Of a DNA stretch of 31,254 bases, positions 1-12,100 are shown piece after piece. Where the stretch lies: contig JAICIG010000025.1 in assembly GCA_025924495.1 (NCBI GenBank), positions 1 to 31,254 on the forward strand, written 5' to 3'. Position 1 is the stretch's first letter. Each line of letters starts with the position of its first letter. The notes beneath the pieces are model-generated. The model saw nothing but the letters and a program-made list of their open reading frames with translations. It searched no databases and was not told the DNA's origin. Both the position numbers and the translations under genes were made by a program. The stretch comes from Pirellulales bacterium (lineage in GTDB: Bacteria; Planctomycetota; Planctomycetia; Pirellulales; JAICIG01).

Positions 1-159
1 AAGCTGCTTCCGGGCATGTATGCCGAGGTTCGGTTCCGTTTCCACCGCAATGCGCCGCCGCTGCTCGTACCGGGTGATACCCTCATTTCTACGAACTCCG
101 GAATGCAGGTGGCCGTCCTGACGGATGCCGAACTTGCAGGAGAGGAGACAAAGCCATGA
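1..159 (+). CDS. RND/HlyD-type efflux periplasmic adaptor, C-terminal end (partial)
   Basis: The open frame enters from the left edge and gives 52 residues before TGA at 157-159. The fragment starts KLLPGMYAEVRFRF, followed by PPLLVPGDTLIST and MQVAVLTD. This is the pattern of the last beta-barrel strand and start of the membrane-proximal domain of membrane-fusion adaptors, where '(R/L)PGM.(V/A).V' is followed by 'LLVP..AL' and '.V.V(V/L)'. Such proteins bridge an inner-membrane RND or ABC pump and an outer-membrane channel in the periplasm. The protein stops about 10 residues after the VAVLTD strand, so the usual membrane-proximal domain is nearly absent; a shortened C-terminus or a frameshift are both possible. 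The stop overlaps the next start as ATGA, which suggests translational coupling to the giant gene. Only the tail is visible, so the substrate cannot be inferred. Confidence 0.7.
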   Translation, partial: KLLPGMYAEVRFRFHRNAPPLLVPGDTLISTNSGMQVAVLTDAELAGEETKP

Positions 160-3100
160 CGCGTTGGATGTTGGCCTTGCGGATGTTCCTCGTGGCTTTG
201 CTCGTCCTTGCCGCCGGACAAGCGGCGCGTGCTCAGGATGATGCAGACGAAGCGCGCGAGCGGCAAATCATCGAGCGATTCATGACCGTGCTGGAAAAGA
301 ACCCGCGGCGCGGTACTGCACTGGATCGCATCTATGGCTATCACGTCGAACGCGGCACACTCGACAAGCTGGCGAAGACGTATCAAGAGCGGACCGCTCA
401 GGATGCCGACGACGGCGCCTCCTGGATGATTGTGGGCTTGCTCGAATCGCAGCGCGGGCATGACGCCGCAGCGGTCGCCGCCTTCCAGCAGGCCGAACGA
501 ACCGACGCCAAGAATTACCTGGCGTCCTATTATCTGGGCCAGTCGCTCGTGCTGGTCGGCCAACCCGAAGCGGCCGCCGCGGCTTTCGAGCGGGCGATCG
601 AGCGCAAGCCGCCGCCAGCGGAACTGCTGGAAGTGTTTCAATCGCTGGGCCGCGTCTACCAGCGAGCGCAGCGAAACGAGCAAGCATTGGCGGTTTGGAC
701 GCGGTTGGAAAAGCAGTTTCCCGACGACGCCCGCGTTCAGGAGCAAATTGCCTCGACGCTGGCTGAAGAAGGCCAGCACGCCGAGGCCCTGACCCGCTAT
801 CAGAAGCTGGCCCAGGCGACCAATGACCGCTACCGGCAATCGTTGTTTCGCATGGAGGCCGGGGAGTTAGAACTGAAGCTCGGCCAGACGGCCGAAGCCC
901 TGGCTGGCTTCGAAACCATGTTGGCCGATCTGAATCCGGATAGCTGGCTTTATCGCGAGGTCCGCCGCCGCATCGAAGAGGCTTTCTTGCGCAACGACGA
1001 TCAGGCGGGCTTGGCAAAATACTACGCTGGATGGTTGAAGAAACACGATGACGACGTTGACGCCATGGCCCGGTTGGCCCATACGCTGGCGGCACAAGGC
1101 CGGGTACCTGAGGCTCAAAACTGGCTGGAGAAGGCGATCAAGCTCGCCCCCTCGCGAAAAGAGTTGCGGCTGACATTCATCGAGCAGTTGGTCTACGACC
1201 AGCGCTGGCCCGAGGCGATCGCCCAGTACGAGGCGCTCGACAAAACCGATCCCGATAACCCCGATTACTTGCGCGAATGGGGGCAACTCGTTTTGCGCGA
1301 CAAGTCTCGCGACGAGGCTCAGCGCAAGCAAGCGGCGGCCAAGGTCTGGCGCCGGTTGGCGATCGCGCGGCCGAAAGATCCGCTGGCCGCCACGCAGGTA
1401 GCCGACCTGTTTCGCCACGCCGAGATGACCGACGAGGCGCTGGAACTTTACCGTCGCGCCGTCGAGCTTGATCCCGACTCGCCGCAGTACCGCGAGTATC
1501 TGGGCGAGTATTACCACACGCTCAAGCGGTCCGAAGAGGCGCTGACCACGTGGCGGGCGATCGCCGCCGGGCCGAACCGCAACGCCAAAAACTTGGCGCG
1601 GCTGGCGGAGGTGCTCTCGGGCTTTGGCTATCTGAAAGAAGCCGTCGACACGATGGGGCAGGCCTGCGAACTGGAAGAGGACGACTTTTCCAGGCAACTT
1701 GCCTATGCCGAGTTGCTCGGCCAGGACCGGCAGTTCGACAAAGCACTGGCCCAGCTCGAGATCGCCGAAAAGCTGGCCGGAAACGACGAAGAACACGAAG
1801 GCGTTTTGACCCAGCAGATCAAGATCTACGAAGGGGCCGAACGGCTAGCGGCCCAGATCGAGGCCTTGGGCCAGCGGCTGGAATCGGACGCGAAGGCCGG
1901 CGCCGGCGACTGGTACCGGCTGGCCCGGCTGCGCGAGGCGGCCCGGCAACTTCCTGAAGCGACGGCGGCCATCAACAAGTCGCTAGCGCTCGACGGCAAG
2001 TCGGCGCGGGCGCTTGGTGCGGCGGCAAGAATCGAGGAGGCTTCGGGCAATCTGCTCGACGCCGCGAACACCTATCGCAAGCTGGCGGCCATCGACCGTC
2101 GCTCGCGAACGCTTTACTTGACGGAAGTCGCCAAGCTCGAAGCCCGGCTCGGCCGCCGCGACGACGCGCTGGCCGCCGGTCGCGAACTGCTGGCCGCCGC
2201 ACCGGGCAACCCGGAGCATTACGAATTCTTCGCCGAGCTTTGCTTCCAGCTCGGCGAAAGCGAAGAAGGGCTGGAAACGCTGCGCCGTTCGCTGCGGGCC
2301 AACCCCAGCGATCCGAAGGTCTTGTTGACCTTGGCCCGCACTCTGGCCGACCGCTTCCGCACGGACGAGGCAATCGAGCTTTACTGGCGGGCCTTCGAGA
2401 AGGCGACCGAGCTGGAGCCCAAGCTCGACATGGTTTCGCGGCTGACGGAATTATATCTACAAACAAATCATTTCGATCGCTTGCTGGAGCGTCTGGAACG
2501 GCTGCGGCGCGAAGCCCGCAAGTCGCGCGAGCTGAGCATTTGCGTGGCGCAGGCATATCACGCCGCGGGCGATTATGGCACGGCGGGCCAGGAACTGGTG
2601 CGGCTGTTGTCGCAGAATCCCAGCGACACCCAGCTTTTGCAGCAGCTTTCGACGCTGATGGAAGCCGAGGGCGACCTGGACGAGGCGGCCAAGTATCAGC
2701 AGCAATTGGTCCGCCTGGCGCCTGGCAAAGAGACCGAAACGCGGCTGGCCTTGCTGTTGACCCGCAACGGGCAGACCGAAGAGGCCAGCGCCATCTGGCA
2801 GCGTCTGACTGAACGGGAAGAGGACCCTGAGAAGGTGCTCAGCGCCATTGGCAGCCTGATCAGCTCCGGCAAACTGGAAACCGCGCTTGCCGTGACCGAC
2901 CGCGCCTTGCGCGAGCGGCCCGACGATTGGGAAATGCTCTATCGCGAAGTGCAAGCCTTGGCCGCCGATAAGCCGCAAGAGGCGGCGGTCCGCTGCCGCA
3001 AAATCATGGCTTTGGACCGCAACGATGATGAGCTCAGTTCGGAAGCCAAAGCGCTGAAAGCGCGCACGGCCCGGCAACCCACGGGCGCCTCCTCTCGCCA

Positions 3101-6100
3101 GACGCCGCTCGTCGGCCAAATGCCGCAGGTGCAATCGCGAATTCAACTGATCTATCAGATTCGCGATGTCACAGGCTTGCAAGTTCGGAACTACTACGGG
3201 AACCAATCGCGGCTCTGGGCGCCGGGCGATTTCGGACAGGCGCGGATGGCGGCTCTGGCCTGGCTGTTGGCTTTCGCCGAAAAGGACGGCAAGCAGGACG
3301 CATTTCTCGCCGAACAAAAGCAGTCCCGCGACGAGGTGGAAAAGTCGGACGATGCCAGCCGCCGGCTTCGCGCACGATGGGATTGGTATTATCTGCAAGC
3401 CGTCCGGCAGGACTATCCGGCCATGTTCGAAGCTGCGCGAGCGCTGGCCGACGGTGACGATCCGTCGGGGCAATGGGTTTATCTGGCGTCGCTATCTAGC
3501 CGGACCGTAACGCCCAATCGCACGACGACGTCGCGCTCCGCCGGCGGCGGCGACGACGGCATCGAACCCCTGGCCGCCGACGAACTACAGCGGATGCTGG
3601 CCGCCTATCGCAGCCTCCGCAAAAAGCGGCCCGAGTTTTTCGCCCAGTCAGGCTACTACGGGCAGTTGGCGCTCAACAACGTGTCGTCGGAACTGCGCCG
3701 CGCCAAACGCACCGACGAGGAGCAGCAGATCTATGCCGAAGCGCTCGACGCAGTCGACCAGAGCGCGAGCATCGTCTCCATGCTGTCTTTCGCCGGCCAG
3801 CGCGGCGACGCGGCAAAAGCGATTGAACTGCTCGACAAGCTCGGCCGGCAGCACGGCAATCGCCGCGGTCCGATCGGGGCGAACTACTCGAGTTCGGTCG
3901 CTCAGGCTTTGGCCCAATTGATGGGCAAGCAGGCGGAAGCCAAGCAACATGCCGAAGTATTGCGGCTGTACGACCGCTACTGGGCCTACGTCTTGCAGCA
4001 GAAACGGGCTGCGAGCCGCCCCAGTTCGACTCGCCGCTCGAGCACGAACGCGAATTCGCCTTATTACCAGATCTATGGCGCATCGAATGCGACGAACGTC
4101 CGCATTTCTTTCCCGCTGCCTAACGATTATTTCGATGCGGGCGGCATCATGCTGTTGCGCAACGCGTACGAAATCTACAAACGCGACGACTTGCTGAGCG
4201 ACCTTTTGGCGCATCTGCGCGCGGCTGCGGCCGATCCCCAGCGTGGCGCGGACCGTATCTACCCGCAGTTGGCCGTGGCCTATGTCGAGTCGTGGCAAGA
4301 ATCGCCGCGCGAAGCAGTCGATGAATTCGCCCGGGCCTGTGAATTCGCACCCGACGATTTAGACCTGAAGCTCGAACTGGCCGAATTGTGCGAAACGAAC
4401 GGCGACCTGGAGGAGGCCTTGGAATTGGCCGACACGATCACGCCCTTGGATCAGACGACCATGCAGCGCCGCGAGCTGCTGGCCTTGCGCGTGGCAGTGC
4501 GCTCGGGCGGCATCGAACGGGCCAGGCAGGCGGCCGAGCGGCTGTTCGGGCTGCGGCTCGACGCCGAACTGCAGGTCGAGCTGGCCGCTCAGATGCGACA
4601 GTTGGGGATGCACGATCTGGCCGAAGCAGTGGTCTCTCGCGCTCGACGGCAGGCCGGCAATCGCACTGCGGCGCTGGTGGCGTTGATGTTGCAATATCAG
4701 GGCCAGAATCAGCCCGACGTCGCAGCTCAGGTGGCGCACCAGATCTTGCGCCGCGCCCCTGCTCGCCAGAACAATCTCAACTCCGGGCAAACCAGCGAAG
4801 ACGTCGCCCGCGCCCAAGCTATTCAGGTGCTGGCGCGGCTGGGCAAGCTCAAGGAGATGATCGAGCGGGCCGAGGCTCAGCTGAAGAACTCGCCCCACTC
4901 GGTGCAGATCCATCAGACGCTGGCGGAATACTACCAAGCGGCCGGGGACCGCAAAAAGAGCGTCGAGATGTATCAGCAGATGGCCGCTGCCCGGCCCGAC
5001 GACGCGCGGCTGCAATACCAAACGGCCCAGCAATTATCGCAAGCCGGCGATCCTGCTGCGGCCGTCGAACATTACGTCGCGGCGATCAAGAAGGAGCCGC
5101 GGCTGTTTCGCAACAATTATTGGCAGGTCGAACAAACCTTCCGGCAGGCCAAGAAGGAAGACGACCTGATCAAGCTGCTGGAAGAAATCGACCTGAAGTC
5201 ACTCGGTGATTACAACACCATCACCAACTTGATCCAGAACATGACGCGCACCCCCGAACAGCGCGCCCAGGCGATGAAATTGTTCAAAATGGCCTGGGAG
5301 GCGTTTCCGACCCAGCGCGACCAGCTCCTTGGCCGAATTTATGACAATCAGTTTTGGACGCTGCCAGAGGCTTACGGCTATGCCCGCGATGCGATTATCC
5401 CAAAAGCTGGCGTGGCGCCGGCCGACGCCTGGTCGGGAGTCGCCAGGGTGATGTCGTACAGCAGCGACGGCCGGGTGAACAGTCTCGTCACCCGCTTTTT
5501 GGACGCCGCCGCTCAGCGCAACGATTTGGAGTCCGTCGAGGCGGAATTGAAAACGGCCGTCAAGAACTTTCCGCAATGGACGGGCGGCAAGTTGCTGCTG
5601 GTGCTCGTTCAGACTCGTCGCGGCCAGCCGGATCAAGCTCGCGCCGCGATCGAGGAACTGCTAGCCAACCGGCGATCGCCGCTGCCTTCCTATGTTTGCT
5701 GGGTGGCGGGTCAGGAACTGGAAAACCGCGGCGAATTAAGCGACCTGGCGATAAAGCTTTATGAGAGCACGATCGACAACGCTGACGTGCGGCTCGACTA
5801 CAGTTACAGTCCGCTGAAACGCCTGGTCGGCATCTATCATCAGGCGGGCCGCGACGAAGAGGCTCGCGCACTGGTGCTGAAGTTGGCGAGGGACAGCAAC
5901 TACGACAATTACGATCCGAGTTACGCCGCTTATCAGCGAGTGGAAAACCGGACGGCGATCGGCCAACAACTGCTCGAATTAGGTTATGTCGCCGATGCTG
6001 CGAAAACCTATAACGATCTGATGGCCGACAAAGAATCATTCGAAATCTCGCAACAATTCGGCGGGCGGAACTACCAGCAGCAAGCCGAGCAAGGGCTGGC

Positions 6101-9100
6101 CAAGGCGATGCAAAACCTCAAGCCCGAGAATTTGCGCCGCACGATTGATTCACTTTTGAGTCCGCCCAAGGACGATGACCGAAACGGACCGGCCGTCGAT
6201 TTGTTGCTGATGGTGCAGCCGCGCGACCTTTCACGGGCCGAACTGACGAGCATGCTGGCCCGCGTGTTGAAGTCGGCCGAAGCGGATCCCAGTTCGCGCG
6301 CAAGCGCCAGGTCCAAGGCCAATGCGCTGGCCGGCGACTATCCGGGCGATTTCTCCGCGCAGATCGCCGCCGCACTGGCCGCGTTCGCCGGCGGCCAAGA
6401 AGACGAAGTCAATACGGCCGTCGAACGGCTGCAGAAGCTGGTTGCCGAGACGCCGCTGGAAGAGGTCGCCGAGGGCGACCGGCCCAACTCGCGTCAGCGG
6501 ACTGAGGCCGCACAGCAAGTAGGCCTCTGGCTGGTGGCCCGCGAGTGCCTGAAGCGAGAATCGCTTCGCCCAATGGGCGACCGACTCGCCGTGCGGGCCT
6601 TGCAGGCCGCTCGCCGGCAGCTCGATCCGATCTACGCGTTGGCCATGCTCCGCGAGCGAGGACAGGCCGAGTTGGACCGTGGCGACCGGGCGGCCGCCGA
6701 GCGAAGCTGGGGCGAAATGCTCAAACTCGTGCTGCCCGAACCAAGCGAGCCCAAAAACGAGCCCGGCAAAGCGGCTCGGCCGGCCCAGGGCGTCAAGAAA
6801 AGCGCCCGACTTGGCGTCGTCCGAGACGACGTCGCCGCCTGGCATCGACCATGGATTCCGCTCGCCGCGTCGTTGATGTTCTTCGCCGGCGACGCATCCG
6901 CGCAAATCGCCTTTGCCGAGAATGCCGTATTGATGTCGCAGCTCGCCTGGCTCGAACCGCTCGAGCGTCTTGAGGCGGCCGGCGCCGAGCGGCGGCCGCC
7001 TGTGTCAGGCGCCAAGCCGCCGCAGAAAACGTCGGGCTTGCCTGCCGCCACTCTTGAACAATTCGACCAAGCGCTGGAGATCGCCGCCTTGGCCGCAGAA
7101 CACGGCCTGCACGAGTTGAGCCTGCGAGCCATGAGAGACTCGCTGCGGCCCGGCCCGCCGGTGCTGCCAATGAAGGCCATGCAGCGCGGCGGTGTGAGGA
7201 TCGTTTCTACGTCGCCTTCCAACCGCTCGGGGGACGACCAAACGCAAATTGCCCAGCGCGTAGAAACCCGTCTCAGCCGGCTCGATGCCCTCTGGAAACA
7301 ACACGCGGCGCCGCCGGCCGACGTCTATCAGGCCCTGGCCGAGGCGGTGATGCCCCGGGGCCGCCCCGGGGAAATTCTGCTCTACGCTCCGCCATTGACC
7401 GTCGCCTCGCTCGGTCGTCCAATGAGCGCCGGCAAAATGCTCGCCGACTGGGCGGTGCGCGGCGAGTGCGCCGACCGGCTCCGCGAGCAGATTGCCAAGC
7501 GAATGCCGCAACCGTTGGCTCAATTGCCCGGTCACGTACTGCTCGCACAGCTCGCCTTGGCCACGGGCGACCGCCAGGCTGCTGCGGAGCATCTCGACTG
7601 GCTTCGCGAGCGGCTGGCCGGCGAAACCTTGCAAAACTCGGCTGAGCTGGCCTGCCACGCGGCGCTGCCCGCCTTGGACGATCCGGCGTTGGCTGCCAAG
7701 GCGTTGGGCATTGTCGAGGCGGCGGCCGCGAACCTTTCGGCCCAATCGCGACAGAACTCCAACGACGAGCCGGCAGCCAGCTTGCTGCTACTGGTGGCGC
7801 GCCATCAGTTGCGCACCGGCGCGGCCGAAGCGGGCCGCAAGACGTTGCAGAATTATCTGGCAGTCAGCCAGCAAATGAACGTTCGCTATTCGGGCGATTA
7901 CGGCGTGTACCGCCGCAAGCAGCAATTGGCCAAGGCGGCTTACGAATTTGCTGTAGCCAAACAGGTCGAAGACGCGCTCGACATGCTCGGGCAATACTCC
8001 GACACGACGATCGCCTCCAATTACGGGCAGATCGATGTGAGCCAGGCCACGGTCGCCTTGTTTCGCCAACTCGGCTCCATGCCCGCGGCGGAGCGTTACG
8101 AGAAGCTCAAGCAGTGGTCGCTACCGGCCAAAGACCGCAAAATCGTTCGACTGCTGGCAGCGTTTGTCCCCTACGAGAATCTGCCCGAGGCGTTCGCTGG
8201 CGCGGCCGGACTCGCGACCCCGGCCCACGCTACCGGCAATGTAGAAAGCACGTTGACCGCGCTGGTCGAGGCGGCGCAAGCGAGCGGCAAGCTTGAAGAA
8301 TTGGCCGCAGCGGCTCAGGCGGCGGTGAATGATCCGAACCAAAAGATCGAGAACGCCGGCGCGCTGGCCGTGCTCGTCGAATTGGCACAGGGACGGCCCC
8401 AGGAAGCGCGGCGCGCGGCCGAAGCCGTCAAAGCTCAGTTGTCCGAGAGCACTCCGCCCAAGGAAGATCGTGCGCAGCCGACTCGCTGGGGAGACTACCT
8501 GGCGGCCCGCGCCTGTGCGGTCAGCTCGGAGTTGAACGACCTGGGCGGCGAGTTGCTTAGTTCGATGCTCATCTACGCCCAACGGACGCAGGACCAGGCG
8601 ATGATCGCACGATTGCGGATTGACCTGGGAGAATTGGCGCTCAAGCGCTGCGGCGCCGAGCGGGAAGACCATGTGGCCCGATTGATTCCTTGGCAACCGG
8701 CAGTCTACCTGGATGCTTCCGCGCATCGCTCCGGCGCCGCCAAACCCTGGTGGGCCGCCGACGGTAAGCAGGCCGTGCACGTCGGCGGCGCTGCATCGGA
8801 TCACTTGGTCTTCAACTACCCGTTGACTGGCGAATTCGAAATCTCCGCCGATCTGCTCGACGGCGCATGGGGTGAAGCCAATCTCAGCTTTGGCGGCCTA
8901 TGTCTGGATGCATATGCCTTCTCCCAGAACGCCCTCGTCTATCCACCCGGCCGTCACGAGCAGCTTGTCAGAAAGGCGCCCTCGATTCGTTCGGGTGCAT
9001 TCAACCATTACCAAGTGCGCGTCGACCCCGGCAGCGTGCAGTTCCTGATCAACGGGCAAACGATCTATCGGGAGAAGGAGCCGAGTTCGGCCGCGCCGTG

Positions 9101-12100
9101 GCTGACGCTATTTACCAATCGCGAGCGGCGCACGGCGTTTCGCAACGTGCAGATCAAGGGCCACCCAAAGATTCCACGCGAGGTGCAACTCGTCGTCGGC
9201 GACCGGCTCGACGGCTGGCTGGCGAATTTCTACGGGGAAAGCCAGCCCGCCCGCATTTATCAGGGCGCGCCGAACGATAATTCGGGCGGCTACTATCGGT
9301 TTGGAAACCGAAGCTTTTACGACTACGACTGGCGGGCCGCCGACGGCATCATCCGCGGCGGCCGCGCGTCCGGGCTAGCCCCAGGCGCGCAAAGCCGCCT
9401 CTACTATATGCGACCGCTGCGCGACGGAGAGTCGTTGCGCTACGAGTTTCTCTACGAGCCCGGCGCAACACATGTCCATCCAGCGCTCGACCGCCTTGTC
9501 TTCCTGCTCGAACCGGACGGCGTGGCGCTGCACTGGATGACGGACGGTGAAGCCGACGCCGGCCTAGCCTCGGACAATGTCGCCTTCGAGTCGGCCAGGC
9601 GCCGCGGCCCTGGCCGGTTGCCGCTCAAGGGGAATGAGTGGAACGCGGTCGAATTGCGCCTCGCCGAGGGCGAGGTCGCGCTGAAACTCAATGGCGAAGA
9701 AGTCTATCGCCGGCCGATGGAAGCCAGCAACGACCGCTTGTTCAGCTTCTTTCACTTCAAAGACCGGACGGCGGTCCAGGTGCGGAATGTCCTACTCGCG
9801 GGCGACGATTGGCCGCGAGAGCTAAGCGAAACACAGCTCGCAAACCTGCTCTCGCCGATCGATCCCAAAGCAGACATTGACCCAGGCCGGCTGGCCGAAA
9901 TGCTGCTGGGCGAAGAAAATGTCTACCTCGGCACGTGGCAGACCTGGCAAGCTTCGCGATCGCTTCCGGCGGCCCAGCGATATGCGCTGCTGCGCGACTG
10001 GGTCTTGCCCGGCTCTGTCCATGGCTCGGTTGTGCGGATGTACGGCGACTTTACGCCGACCGACCCCGCGCCGCCCGTGGCGGAATCCGTAAGCGCGCCG
10101 TCGCCGCCGCTCGACGATGCTTTTCGCCGAGTGCATCATGGAGGCGACCTGGTCGGGCCAGCATTCGAGCTCGTCTCTATCGCCATCGCGTTAGGCAAGC
10201 TCGATGAACTTCGCGCAGAGGTCGAAGCGCGCGGGGCGCCAGACAAATATACCGAGCAGAGCAAAATGGCATTGTTGACGCTGATCGCCGTCGCGGCTGA
10301 AGACGACGAGCGGGCTCAGCAGTCGCTCGCGATGCTTTATCCGCTGGTAAAGAATACACCAAAAGAAGAAGCGGAACACCTGCGCTGGCCGGCGCTGGCG
10401 GCCGCCTGGGCGGCGCGTCAACGCCCCGCCTTGCAGCCGATTGCCCTAACCATGCTGAACCAGATCGCCGACGGGAGCCAAGGGACCGGCGCCCGCTGGG
10501 AGCGCATCTCGCGCCACCTGCGCGCCCGGGCGCTGCTGACCTCACGGCCGGATGGGAATGTCGCCTACGGAGCGCCGCTGGCGCTCAATCAATGGCGTGA
10601 GGCGAACCACCCGACTGCCTCCAGCCGGGGCAACGGGCATCCGAGGATGCACTGGCAGCATCGCCCCGGCGAGCTCATGCACTATGCGGGACACGACCAC
10701 GATTACGTCTACTTCGGCGTGCCGCTGCAAGGCGACTTTGAATTGGAGGCCGAGCTGACTACATTCGGTTGGCGCGAGGTGACGACGAGTTACGCCTCGC
10801 TTGCGTTCGGAGCCCTCTACGACCAAAAGAGCTACTGGTTATCGAGTTTTGAACGCACCCGCCCCAAAGGCGCCATTGCCCCGCCGCTTGAATGGCTGGG
10901 CCAGTGGTATCGCTACCGCCTGTCGGTTAAAGACGGGCAATACGCGGCGTTCGTCAATGACCGGCAAATTTTCAGTGAACGTCTGCCCGAACACCCCGAC
11001 CCGTGGCTGGCGTTTCATTGCTGGGGGCCGTACCTGGGCGAGGTGCGCCAGGTACGCATCACCGGCTCTCCCAGCGTCCCCGAGACGATCAACCTGTCGG
11101 CCGCAGCCAATCTCGACAGTTGGCTGGCAGAGTATTACGGGGAGTCGGTCGCAGGCGACAATGCCGCTTGGTCGAAGCGCGGCGAGGAGATTTTCGGACG
11201 CAAGTTAGCCGATGCCGGCGAAGGCGTACGCCAGAGCCTGCTCCAATACCATCGTCCGCTGTTCGAAGACGGCCAGATCGATTACGAATTCTACTACCAG
11301 CCGGGCGAAGCGGCCGTGGCGCCAACGCTCGATCGGCTGGCGCTGCTCCTCGAACCGTCGGGCGTCGCCGTCCACTGGCTGACCGACGCCCAGTACGATC
11401 GCACTGGCCTGACGCCCGACAACCGCGCGATCGAGCAACAAAACCGCCGCGGTCCCGCCGTGCTGCCGCTGAAAGAACACGCCTGGAATCAGGTCCGGCT
11501 GTCGCTCACGGCAGACACGATCTCGCTCCAGCTCAATGGCATGGAGATTTACCAGCGTAATCTGGAGCCGACGAATCAGCGCATGTTCGGCCTTTACCAT
11601 GACGCCGCAAACAGCGAGGCTCGCGTGCGCAACGTGATCTACCGGGGCGACTGGCCGAAGTCGCTCCCCGCGCTGGCTGACCAGGAACTGGCCGCATCGC
11701 CGGCCGACCGCGCTGTGCTCGATGCCAAGAAGCTGACGGCCCAATTAAAATTCGATTTTCGGGGCAATAAGCCGATTCCCGGCGAGTTGGCGCCCGTTCC
11801 CCAAAAAGCGGCAACCTTCATTTCCCGGTCAGGCGCCGGGGCCAAGATCGTGTTGCCTGTCGGACAAGAAAAGCCCAACGCGGTCGGCTATGAGACTCGC
11901 TTCCGGCTGCGCGGCGACTTTGAAATCGTTGCGACGTACAGCGCGTTGAAAACGACGCCCGCCCCTAAGGCCTTGGGACCAGGAATCGATTTGCATCTGC
12001 GGTTGGATGGCGCCGACACTCCTGATTTGATAATTGAACGCCGGCATCTTGAGGACGGCCGGCAGATCGCCGAGTCGTTTTTCGCTTTCGAACTGCCCGA

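Noticed and set aside
867..1796. Minus-strand ORF of 309 codons, and others like it inside the giant gene
   Set aside because: Antisense shadows of a GC-rich gene with continuous TPR coding on the plus strand; no start signals or motifs.
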